Position numbers and translations under genes: made by a program. Source: Turbatrix aceti (lineage: Eukaryota; Nematoda; Chromadorea; Rhabditida; Panagrolaimidae). Taken from it: a DNA stretch of 64,000 bases. This document shows positions 22,354 to 32,835 of the stretch, one piece after another; the first letter of the stretch is position 1, and every line of letters begins with the position of its first letter. The notes below the pieces were generated by a model. It did not search any database and was not told the origin of the DNA. It saw nothing but the letters and a program-made list of their open reading frames with translations. The stretch lies in the NCBI GenBank assembly GCA_963969345.1, contig OZ017769.1:4715725-4779724 (forward strand), read 5' to 3'.

Positions 22354-22553
22354 NNNNNNNNNNNNNNNNNNNNNNNNNNNNNNNNNNNNNNNNNNNNNNN
22401 NNNNNNNNNNNNNNNNNNNNNNNNNNNNNNNNNNNNNNNNNNNNNNNNNNNNNNNNNNNNNNNNNNNNNNNNNNNNNNNNNNNNNNNNNNNNNNNNNNNN
22501 NNNNNNNNNNNNNNNNNNNNNNNNNNNNNNNNNNNNNNNNNNNNNNNNNNNNN
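22354..22553. other. Assembly gap (200 N)
   Basis: Exactly 200 N. The retroelement enters the gap in Gag and mucin repeat emerges on the other side, so the gap must hide the Gag N-terminus, leader, 5' LTR, target duplication and at least about 50 bases of repeat. Its true length is therefore probably well over 200 bp. Confidence 0.98.
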
Positions 22554-25170
22554 AGTCGTCGGATTCGCAGCAGTAGAGGTGCCTTTCGTCGTTGGCTCAG
22601 GAGTTGAAACCGAAGTTGATTCAGTCGACGCTTCAGTCGTCAAAAGTGTAGTCGGAGTTTCACTTGAAATCAGCCGCGTTGATGCCTCTGTCGTGGCTTT
22701 AGATGTACTGCTTTCAATGCTCGTGCTTTCGGACGTCCCCTCAGAAGTCGTCGGATTCGCAGCAGTAGAGGTGCCTTCCGTCGTTGGCTCGGGAGTTGAC
22801 ACCGATGTTGATTCAGTCGGCGCTTCAGTCGTCAAAAGTGTAGTCGGAGTTTCACTTGAAATCAGCCGCGTTGATGCCTCTGTCGTGGCTTTAGATGTAC
22901 TGCTTTCAATGCTCGTGCTTTCGGACGTCCCCTCAGAAGTCGTCGGATTCGCAGCAGTAGAGGTGCCTTCCGTCGTTGGCTCGGGAGTTGACACCGATGT
23001 TGATTCAGTCGGCGCTTCAGTCGTCAAAAGTGTAGTCGGAGTTTCACTTGAAATCAGCCGCGTTGATGCCTCTGTCGTGGCTTTAGATGTACTGCTTTCA
23101 ATGCTCGTGCTTTCAGACGTCCTTTCAGATGTTGTCGGATTCGCAGCAGTAGAGATGCCTTCCGTCGTTGGCTCAGGAGTTGAAACCGAAGTTGATTCAG
23201 TCGACGCTTCAGTCGTCAAAAGTGTAGTCGGAGTTTCACTTGAAATCAGCCGCGTTGATGCCTCTGTCGTGGCTTTAGATGTACTGCTTTCAATGCTCGT
23301 GCTTTCAGACGTCCTTTCAGAAGTCGTCGGATTCGCAGCAGTAGAGGTGCCTTCCGTCGTTGGCTCAGGAGTTGAAACCGAAGTTGATTCAGTCGACGCT
23401 TCAGTCGTCAAAAGTGTAGTCGGAGTTTCACTTGAAATCAGCCGCGTTGATGCCTCTGTCGTGGCTTTAGATGTACTGCTTTCAATGCTCGTGCTTTCAG
23501 ACGTCCCCTCAGAAGTCGTCGGATTCGCAGCAGTAGAGGTGCCTTCCGTCGTTGGCTCGGGAGTTGACACCGATGTTGATTCAGTCGGCGCTTCAGTCGT
23601 CAAAAGTGTAGTCGGAGTTTCACTTGAAATCAGCCGCGTTGATGCCTCTGTCGTGGCTTTAGATGTACTGCTTTCAATGCTCGTGCTTTCAGACGTCCTT
23701 TCAGATGTTGTCGGATTCGCAGCAGTAGAGATGCCTTCCGTCGTTGGCTCAGGAGTTGAAACCGAAGTTGATTCAGTCGACGCTTCAGTCGTCAAAAGTG
23801 TAGTCGGAGTTTCACTTGAAATCAGCCGCGTTGATGCCTCTGTCGTGGCTTTAGATGTACTGCTTTCAATGCTCGTGCTTTCAGACGTCCTTTCAGATGT
23901 TGTCGGATTCGCAGCAGTAGAGATGCCTTCCGTCGTTGGCTCAGGAGTTGAAACCGAAGTTGATTCAGTCGACGCTTCAGTCGTCAAAAGTGTAGTCGGA
24001 GTTTCACTTGAAATCAGCCGCGTTGATGCCTCTGTCGTGGCTTTAGATGTACTGCTTTCAATGCTCGTGCTTTCAGACGTCCTTTCAGATGTTGTCGGAT
24101 TCGCAGCAGTAGAGATGCCTTCCGTCGTTGGCTCAGGAGTTGAAACCGAAGTTGATTCAGTCGACGCTTCAGTCGTCAAAAGTGTAGTCGGAGTTTCACT
24201 TGAAATCAGCCGCGTTGATGCCTCTGTCGTGGCTTTAGATGTACTGCTTTCAATGCTCGTGCTTTCAGACGTCCTTTCAGATGTCGTCGGATTCGCAGCA
24301 GTAGAGGTGCCTTCCGTCGTTGGCTCAGGAGTTGAAACCGAAGTTGATTCAGTCGACGCTTCAGTCGTCAAAAGTGTAGTCGGAGTTTCACTTGAAATCA
24401 GCCGCGTTGATGCCTCTGTCGTGGCTTTAGATGTACTGCTTTCAATGCTCGTGCTTTCGGACGTCCTTTCAGATGTTGTCGGATTCGCAGCAGTAGAGAT
24501 GCCTTCCGTCGTTGGCTCAGGAGTTGAAACCGAAGTTGATTCAGTCGACGCTTCAGTCGTCAAAAGTGTAGTCGGAGTTTCACTTGAAATCAGCCGCGTT
24601 GATGCCTCTGTCGTGGCTTTAGATGTACTGCTTTCAATGCTCGTGCTTTCAGACGTCCTTTCAGATGTTGTCGGATTCGCAGCAGTAGAGATGCCTTCCG
24701 TCGTTGGCTCAGGAGTTGAAACCGAAGTTGATTCAGTCGACGCTTCAGTCGTCAAAAGTGTAGTCGGAGTTTCACTTGAAATCAGCCGCGTTGATGCCTC
24801 TGTCGTGGCTTTAGATGTACTGCTTTCAATGCTCGTGCTTTCAGACGTCCTTTCAGATGTTGTCGGATTCGCAGCAGTAGAGATGCCTTCCGTCGTTGGC
24901 TCAGGAGTTGAAACCGAAGTTGATTCAGTCGACGCTTCAGTCGTCAAAAGTGTAGTCGGAGTTTCACTTGAAATCAGCCGCGTTGATGCCTCTGTCGTGG
25001 CTTTAGATGTACTGCTTTCAATGCTCGTGCTTTCGGACGTCCCCTCAGAAGTCGTCGGATTCGCAGCAGTAGAGGTGCCTTCCGTCGTTGGCTCAGGAGT
25101 TGAAACCGAAGTTGATTCAGTCGACGCTTCAGTTGTCAAAAGTGTAGTCGGAGTTTCACTTGAAATCAGC
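22554..25170 (-). repeat. 192-bp coding tandem array, proximal block (about 13.6 units)
   Basis: Same 192-bp unit as at 1-12520, with the same two sequence types. The array starts after a distinct cap (about 25170-25400) that shares segments with the three variant modules further on, so the cap itself seems to have been copied into the array. Confidence 0.92.
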
Positions 25171-26896
25171 CGCGTTGATACATCTGATGTGCTACTTTCA
25201 GAAATTGTGCTTTCAGATGTCTGCTCAGAAGTAGTCAAACCAGGTATGTGTGATTTTGCAGTCGTCGCCTCCTCCGTGGAACCCGATGTAGGTAAAACAG
25301 TCGAATGCGATGTCGACGCAGCGTCAGTAACAGTAGATGATTTTTCACTTGGATGCGTTCCTGTGCTTGACTCCAGAGAAGACGTTGTATCGGAGGAGTG
25401 ATCTGTCGTCGACTCTTGAGTGAAAACCGAAGTCGATTCAGCAGTTGTCACTTCTTCTGTTGACTCAGTTGTCGGCTGAACAGTCGAAGTTGTCGTTGTC
25501 GTCGCAGAATACGGTGGAGCTAAAAATGTATAAATCAAAAAAGTTAATATCGCTTAAAAATCAATAGTTCACAGACCCAGAGCACCAGTGATGGATGCCG
25601 CGGTTGCATTGCACTGCAGAACACCGGCCTTGTCATCGTCGACCTGTCTGCAGTCGCCAAAGTCAAATAAACGGTTGGTTGGCTGATCTAGATCGTTCAG
25701 AATTTGTGCACTCTGTTGAAGATCTTTATTTGATAATCTGAAATACCCCAGAAATAAGAAAAATTATTATTTGCCGTAAACCAACGTCTCATTTTCTCTG
25801 TAGGCCTCCAACGGCGGCGAAAAGACCATAAGTTGTCGTTTTGCCGTTATCTGCCCTTTTTGCGAGTCGGCATAGGTTTGCACAAAATTTGTCAGACTCG
25901 GAATGGCGTTGCTGACCCCGATGACGGGTGACAAATCATTCAGTCCCCGGATGGCGTCATTTAGAGTCAGAAAAAATCGAGAAGCTTTCGCCGGATTTGC
26001 TCCGTAGGGTTGGAAACTGACGGCAAGTGTGCCGTTTTCCAGCCGGTTTTTCCACTCCGATGAGTTCAGGGATGCGGTCAGGGAATGGATAACATTGGCT
26101 TTGTAGTCGGATTCATCAGATGCAAAACTCGATCTACGAAACCGGCTTCCAGAATTTCCATCACCGTAAATTCCAAAAGTTAGAAGCAGCATTTTGGGGT
26201 CTAAAAAGGGGTAAAAATGAATGCCAGATTATTAACAAAAAAATACAAAGAACCAGGGATGGGCGAACGTTTGTGTTTGTTCGAGTTCGTCCGCAAACAA
26301 ATTCAAATTTTTGCGTTCGTGTTCGTTTGAGAACAGATTTGCTTTGTTCGGGTTCGTTCGCGAACAATGATAAATTTTCCGAACTGATAAAACGAACAAA
26401 AATTTAGGTAAAATCAGTTTAAAGGTGCCAAAATTGATGTTATTTTTTCCAAAAATGGCAAATAGTGTCCATTGCCTTCGGCAATAAAAAGTGTCGGAAA
26501 ACTGTCATCAAAAATGTGAAAACGCATAATACCGAAGTTTACGTTTTTATGCCCAGTATTGGACAAAATTTTGTATAAAATATGCTAAAAAATCTGTTCG
26601 TTGTTCATTCGTGTTCGTTCGCGAACACTGACAAAAATGTTCGCGTTTGTTCGATTTCTAAAAAAAAAAAAACAAAAAAAAAAGAAAATAAATAAAAAAA
26701 TGTTCGTGTTCGTTCGCTGTTCGCCCATCCCTGCAAATAACTCACCCTGGTGGATTTCATAATTCTTGGATTTGCCGCTCAACACAACCACGACAATAAC
26801 TGCGACGATGACCAGGATAACGATCGCAACAACGCTGGCAAGAATTCCGAGTTTTCTCCGACGAGCTCTCCGTTGCAAGACCTCCGCGCTGATCAT
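22554..26896 (-). CDS. Giant mucin-like membrane protein, promoter-proximal part (exons 1-4)
   Basis: Exons on the minus strand: 26896-26746, 26200-25786, 25737 to 25577 or 25586, and 25519 into the gap; all phases agree. Exon 1 encodes a short basic N-terminus (RRARRRK), then a strongly hydrophobic run (ILASVVAIVILVIVAVIVVV), so a type II, N-in single-pass protein is likely. Exons 2-3 encode about 190 residues, Cys-poor, with hydrophobic strands (MLLLTFGIYG, RQLMVF); a degenerate von Willebrand A fold is a guess. Exon 4 begins with a Thr/Ser-rich cap, then 64-residue mucin repeats. The open frame extends upstream of 26896 to an ATG at 27166, so the start is uncertain. The acceptor of exon 2 and donor of exon 1 flank a transposon. 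The gene is interrupted after about 14 repeats by the retrotransposon. Confidence 0.7.
26254..26733. mobile_element. hAT-like non-autonomous element (MITE) with TIRs and 8-bp target duplication
   Basis: Terminal inverted repeats CAGGGATGGGCGAAC and its complement bound 480 bp. Flanks caaagaac (26246-26253) and caaataac (26734-26741) match at 7 of 8 bases. An 8-bp duplication and CAGGGATGGGC-like ends fit the hAT superfamily. The interior has no coding capacity and is rich in GTTCGTTCGCGAAC palindromes. It fills most of mucin intron 1, its right duplication overlapping the GTGAGT donor. Confidence 0.8.
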
Positions 26897-27639
26897 GGCC
26901 AAATATGTATCAGAAAATGTGACTGACCCCCTAGGCTCAAAAGAGGGCGAGGAATCATCAATCAAATTCCCTTCTTCGCAGAAATTGGGTGGTGGGTGGG
27001 AGGGTGGGGTGCAGCTACGGACGGGGTTAACGGGTTGGAGAATGTATGCACCGATGAATAAAACACAGGTGAGACTATGGAAACCCTTGTGGCCCTGGGA
27101 ATCATCTAGGAGGCATAAGTAAGCATACTGTCGGGTGATAACGCTAAATTGGGTTCCTGGGAACAAGCTTCGTTATCTCGTAGCGTCACACTCCACCCAA
27201 AAAGTAAAAGCCCATCCTTGGACGCGTCTGACGTTCATTCAAAATTAAATCCTTTCCTACTTTTTCCAAGGCCTGTCGCCAATCAGCCTGATGTCCCGAA
27301 AAGGGTCGGCAAACAACAACGCGGGCGCCCCATCAAAAGTTACAGATACAGAAATCCATGTTTGTTTTGTGATTCATTCATCGGGCACGCATGCGAGCAG
27401 ACGATAAAAATTTTCGAACAAAAAATAGGATTTTATTGGCTTCAGAGATGAATGGAATGCTGGCTGGCTGTTTGGGTGTGAGAAAACGAAGATAAAACAA
27501 GTCAACGCGTGATTACGGTGATTCTGCCCGCGGGGGCTGATAAACGAACGTAATCGGCTTTTGCCGAGGCTTTTTGCATCAAACTGCGTCTCACAGGAAA
27601 TGTGTCGGGAGACGGACATTTTGGAAATTCTGTTTGAAT

Positions 27640-28420
27640 GACTTTTTTCCAAAATGTAGCGTTTACCATGAAAAATTCACCTGTCTGAAGAGTTTTGATC
27701 GCTTGAAATAGCGTTTTTGCCATTTTTGACGATTTTTGGTACACTGTAGCTAAAAAAAATTACTGCGTTTCCAAAGCCAGGGTAAAAATTTATGGATTTT
27801 TTTTGATGGATAATCCAAGAAATGGTCATTCTTTTTTAATAAATGCAATTTTCGGCATTTTTTAAAGGGGAAACGTATATTTTTATATTTTTCTTAAATT
27901 CTTCACACAAACATTTCGTTAATTTTGTTCGAGAAATCGAACGAATGCGAACATTTTTGTCAGTGTTCGCGAACGAACACGAACGAACAACGAACTGATT
28001 TTTTAGCATATTTTATACAAAATTTTGTCCAAACTGGGCATAAAAACGTAAACTTCGGAACTATGCGTTTTCACGTTTTTGGTGACAGTTTTCCGACACT
28101 TTTAATTTCCAAAGGCAATGAACACTATTTGCCATTTTTGGAAAAAATAACATCAATTTCGGCATAATTAAACTGATTTTACCAAAATTTTTGTTCCTTT
28201 TCTGTTCAGAAAATTTATCTTTGTTTGCGAACGAACACGAAAACAAAAATTTGATTCCTGCTTAGTACCCTAGCTTTGGAAATGCCGTAGTGTTTGAGCC
28301 ACAAAGTGCCAAAAATTGTCACAAAAAAATGAGATTACCGGTAACTCTACCAAATAATACAGGTGAATTTTACGAAAAAAAATTTCACGGTAAAATCTAC
28401 TTTTTGACAAAATTTTACGA
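27640..28420. repeat. Foldback-type repeat arms with a degenerate GAAC-type MITE nested between
   Basis: About 27920-28250 matches the body of the 26254 element (for example tatacaaaattttgtccaaa and gaaaatttatctttg) but lacks clean ends. The flanks (27660-27900 and 28265-28420) resemble the two arms of the foldback element in the LSD1 intron (acctgtctga, tgccatttttg, the gaaaatgccgtag type). The region lies between the mucin gene and APRT; 26897-28577 shows no gene. Confidence 0.55.
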
Positions 28421-28577
28421 TGAATCTCCAAAATGTCCCCTGATACAATCCTTGTCAATCGCCATCAACAATCAAACCCTTTTTTTACTTCCAAATACAA
28501 AAATTGAAACAGTGAAAACTGAAACAGTGAATGGCTATTGCGTTCGTTCGTTGGAACTGGCACAGAAACTGAACACG

Positions 28578-29192
28578 TTAATGTTTGATGAGAGACTCGA
28601 CCGGCACGCCTTTCGGCACACTTTCGCGTCCTTTCAACTCCTCAAGCTCGATGAGGACAAAAACCACCGCAGACTTGCATTCCATGGCATTTATCAGGTG
28701 AACGGCAGCATTCATGGTGCCCCCGGTGGCGAGGAGGTCGTCGATGAGGGCGACCTGGTTTCCGGGAGCGAGACTGCCCCGCTGCGTCTCGATGATGTCC
28801 TCGCCGTACTCCTTCTTGTACATGGAACGCAGAAGGTCGCCCGGCAGCTTGCCCGGCTTCCGGAGAGGCAGGAAGGGGACGCCGAGGAGCATTGCGATCT
28901 GGGGACCGAAGAGAAAGCCCCTGGCTTCGAGTCCGGCGACGGCGGTGATTGTATAGGCCTGTTTGAGGTGGGCGGCGATTGCGGCACACAGGTCACGCAT
29001 CAGGGAGGCGTCGGATAGCAGTGGCATGATGTCCCTGCAGGTGGGACAATAAAAACCGAGTCGCAGAGATCAAAAGACCTACCAGAACTGGATGCCGGCC
29101 TTCGGAAAATTAGGGAACGATCGGAGCTTCGCTGCGACGCGCGTCTTGACGCTTTCCAGGGTCGGAGCAGACGAGTCAACAGTACCAGACAT
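28578..29192 (-). CDS. APRT: Adenine phosphoribosyltransferase
   Basis: Two exons, 29192-29083 and 29034-28578, with a 48-base intron, give 188 residues; human APRT is 180. The enzyme salvages adenine to AMP with PRPP in the cytosol. The join reads FPKAGIQFWDIMPLL, matching the conserved FP..GI.F.DI region near the N-terminus. The PRPP-binding motif VALIDDLLATGGT is complete, and the adenine-binding segment EARGFLFGPQIA and flexible loop region (PGKLPG, YGEDIIE) are present. The ATG at 29192 begins MSGTVDSSAPTLES. A TTTTTAG acceptor 31 bases upstream (AG at 29225-29224) suggests spliced-leader addition. The catalytic residues visible look intact and nothing seems broken. Confidence 0.93.
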
Positions 29193-30146
29193 TTTGAACC
29201 AACCAACGAACGGATTTTTGAGGCTAAAAACGCTTCGGATTGAAAAAGTCAGTTTCTGGGGAAAAAAAGAAGAAAATTAGCAACGCCGGGAAAAACGATT
29301 TTTATGGCACGGAAAAGCTGATAGGTGCGCGACAAACGAAAAACAAGCTGAGCACAGGTAAGCATAATTTGTGGGCCTTGAAACTGCGTGCAAAAACGAG
29401 AAAAGAACCGCCCGAGCAGGGCCGACTGCCCAACAAGATGCAAGAGAGAAAAAACTGGCCACAACGTTGTTTTTTCGGCAGTTATGGTTTTTTTGTTTTC
29501 TAGTTCGTTCTCTCGAAGATCATGTTTTTGTTGCGCACAGGGCAGTCAACAGGCTCTCACTGGATATTTTTTAGCTTGGCTCATGCCAAGAAAACAACAA
29601 TAAGAAAAAGCAACGTAAAAACAAGATTTGTGGGGTTAACTTTCCGTAACACTGACCATAAAAATTTTGAGTCATCGCTTACGGGATCAATAACTGTAGC
29701 TATGACTCAGAACACCTTTTGCACCCTTAAAAACTCAAAATAAAATTTTGCCTACGTTTAATTTTGCTTAAACGTAGGCATTTTCAATTTTCTCCGTTTC
29801 TGAACTAAATAAAAGCGTCGTTTTTTTTGTCAAAAAAATCGTCCAGTCCGGTGAGTATCATGATTGCGCGCCTCTTTGACCGTAAAGTCAGGCAAATTGA
29901 GCGTAGGCGCCTCAATGTGCCTATTATTCACTCCCCGGATGAAAAATCCCATGCCAGAACGAACTCAAGATACCCACCGGCAGCGCAATACCGTACCATC
30001 AATTCAAACTGCATTTTTGCAGGCTAGTTTTTCAAAAAAACACGTTCGTTAAAAAAATAATCACAGACAACCACAACCATGTGTACAAGATCAGAATTGG
30101 ATGAGTAAACAAATAAATAAATAACACGTTAAAAATCAATCGCAAA
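29193..30146. other. Intergenic region between APRT and HAT1, no gene seen
   Basis: AT-rich spacer holding the APRT leader acceptor (29224-29225) and one perfect hairpin (29750-29779). No coding exon is supportable. Confidence 0.6.
29750..29779. repeat. Perfect 12-bp stem hairpin
   Basis: GCCTACGTTTAA (29750-29761), a six-base loop, then its exact complement (29768-29779). It lies in the spacer downstream of HAT1 and upstream of APRT. It could be a foldback remnant or an RNA structural element. Confidence 0.7.
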
Positions 30147-32097
30147 TCAGTTGTTATCGACTTTCGAAGCAGGAGCAGTTTCTTCGGATTCCATCTCGGT
30201 GTTCGGCTTCTTTTCATCTTCTTCCTTCTCGACAGGCTTCGGCTTCGAGTAGATGTACTTGGCGAACGCGTTTGAGTGCTTGAGAAGGCGATTGATGACG
30301 ATTTTGTACTCCTCGATGTAATTATCGCGCAAACTGATCAACTTGGCCTCCGGAAAATCTTCCACCTGGTTTGCGACTGCGAGACCGCCTTCGCCGTCGT
30401 CGAGTTCGCCGAGAGCAGCGACGTGGCGCCAATACTCGTTTTTCTTTCGATCAAAGGGCTTTTTCAGGCGTTTTTTGAGCGCGTCCTTGAATTCCTCAAC
30501 CGCAGACTTGGTTTTCGTCTCCGCAATCGCGAGATTGATGATTTCGACGGCGCGATAGACCTCTTTCTTGCTCACCTTCCACGCCAGTCTGGCGGCCTCG
30601 ATGGCATCCGCGGAAGGCGTGAGTTGCGATGTGATGCGTTCCTTCGAAAATTCCTTGAGATCGATGAGTTCGAGGACGGTGGCAAAGTCACGGGTAAGAA
30701 GAAATCCGAGTTCGGGCGCCTCAGCTGTCAGGTCATAGATCTTCGAATCCCGACGCACGTCGGCGTTGATGGCATGCACGAATGCCGCGCCCACACCGCT
30801 CTTGCGGAACTGGGGGAAGACGAAGATTTGGGCGACGCGAAGACGCCACTGATCCGGGTGGTGGTAGTACTTGTAGAGCGATGCGTAGCCGGCGACGCGA
30901 TGTCGAGTGACGCCTGGAGCGTCGGGGAGGGTGTAGCGCTCGAACCTAAAATGCCCAAAATAAATACAAAATGGCACAAAAATCCAAAAACTCGAAATTT
31001 GGTGTGTAAAAACTCAAAAATTTGATATAAATATGCATAAATTTAAAAATGTCGCATTTTTCAACAAAATTTTGCACTTTATCAGTTTTTTGACAAACAT
31101 ACGTCCTTTTGAAACAAAAAATCATTTTCGGGTTCAAAATCTTTCGGAAAACCAAAAATTCCAGAAACCCGCCCAAAAACAAGGTTGAGTACTCTATTTT
31201 TGCAAAAAAAGGCAGCATTGGTCACAATTCAAATCCGAAACTTACAAGACGTAGTAAACAAATCGATCGTCATCAGAATCCGTGTACTGAGCAAGTTCGA
31301 TGTAAAAGTACAGCACAGACTGGATGCGTTCGACAAAAAGCTTCTCCTCTTCCGAAAGCTCGCCATCCATTCGGAAAAGAGCGAATTCACGCTTGGGATC
31401 TGAAAAAATCATAAAACTACAGAAAAATCATAAAAAAGCCTTACCCAATTTGTTGACGCTCGCAGCGGAAATTTCCGAGCCATAAGGAGCAAACTTGGTC
31501 TGTTCTGTCAATTTCTCGGTAAAAACATTGAGTTTACGCAGCGGAGACTTCTGGTCCTTCACGAGCTCGCTTTCCAGCTTCAAAGCAATGTCATCTGGCT
31601 GAAACTGAGCCAAAAACGTAAAAAAAACAACTTTTTGATGAGAAAAAAAGGACGCGTGTATACACAACCCGTCCTTATCAGCGACAAGGAGTCTATTGCA
31701 AAAAAAAACTAGCAAAACTTGCCTTGACTTCTCCCTTGAACGCTTCGCTGTAATTTACGAGGAGGTGGGGAAAGAGAGTCGCTTCCGTGAAACAAAGCGT
31801 GACTTTCAGGTCTTTGTACCCAAAAATCTGCTCCCTAAAAAAAAATTTTGCGTTCTGTTCTTTGTTCATTTTTTGTAGGTATAAAAACTCACATATCGCC
31901 AAACTGCTTATGCGCGTACTCGATGGCATAGGTCGGGTCCTCGGAGTTGACTTCATCTTCGTTGCTCACTGAAAATCAGTCGAACAATAAAAAAAAATCA
32001 AATTCAAGCAAAAAAACTCACCAAACTTGAATCGAATCGTCTCGAGAGCGTCAGAAACGAAGGTTTCGTTTTCGATGCCCGAGGGAGTCAGATGCAT
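30147..32097 (-). CDS. HAT1: Histone acetyltransferase type B catalytic subunit (HAT1)
   Basis: Six exons: 32097-32022, 31968-31893, 31834-31723, 31598-31445 (or from 31604), 31399-31246, 30945-30147; 456 residues, all phases consistent. HAT1 acetylates new histone H4 (K5/K12) in the cytosol and nucleus with RbAp46/48. Matches to the family include EQIFGYKDLKVTL near the N-terminus, DPKREFALFRMDG, the FVYYVLFERY join, and the GNAT acetyl-CoA loop VFPQFRKSGVGAA. The segment DLTAEAPELGF aligns with DITAEDP of other HAT1 proteins, so the second acidic residue of that pair is Ala here. Intron 3 needs a GC donor (AAG|GCAAGT); a GT alternative breaks the frame. The C-terminus carries a Lys/Glu-rich tail. 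Start at 32097 is likely but an upstream exon is not excluded; an acceptor sits 58 bases upstream. Confidence 0.9.
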
Positions 32098-32835
32098 GGC
32101 GAGCGAAGAAGTGGCGGAAGAAGGGGTCGGCAGCAAGGGATCCGTCTTGAAGCTCCTGAAAAGGCCTAAAAACTGTCAGAAAGCCCCCACGTCACGAACG
32201 CGCCAGAGCAAAAAAAGAACAAACAAAAATTTTGAAAAGCGACTGAACTAAAAAAACGCGCGCAAAAAAGCGAATCAGACTTTTTTTGGGGACACTTTGG
32301 CGTCTTAGTTGCCCCTATTTTTGTATAAAAAACAATTTTTTTCAAAAACAATATAAATCAGGTCTTTCTACAGTTCTTTTGGGTATTATACATTTTTTAC
32401 GATCACCAATCGACTACCCAAAAACAAGAACTTTTCCAGTTGAGGACTACTTTGAACTTTGAACATTTCCGTTGCACGATTTTACTCGTCTTACAGCGAA
32501 AAAAACGAGCGAGTCACATCAGTCACATTGTGTCATCTCGAGACTGACTCTATTTTGTGTCTGCACGCTGCACGAGATCGAAGACGTGAGCAAGCGTCGT
32601 TGCTGGGTTTACAATATTGCCGAAAATTTCTAAAGACTTTATTGTCGTCGGCTTTGATTCTGTTTTCATTTCCCTAGCTTTTGACACTGACACTGATCGA
32701 CTTTGACTGCATTTATCCGTGCTATTACGTTTTTTTCATTTCATTTGACGAATTCATTCATTCACACTCAATAACAACCCACATTTTGTCACCAAGATTA
32801 CCAGTTGGTTGACGCTGACCTACGATTACCTGGCC
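32098..32835. promoter_or_regulatory. Shared divergent promoter region of HAT1 and SLC25A46-like gene
   Basis: The two genes are transcribed away from each other, 738 bases apart between start codons. A splice acceptor serving HAT1 lies at 32156-32157. I see no convincing TATA box. Bidirectional regulation is inferred from geometry only. Confidence 0.45.

Noticed and set aside
22579..25401. Plus-strand ORF of 940 codons in the right repeat block
   Set aside because: Same antisense artefact; it has no promoter side and begins next to the assembly gap.
28290..29018. Plus-strand ORF of 242 codons opposite APRT
   Set aside because: Antisense to the well-supported APRT exon; its first part is repeat-derived.
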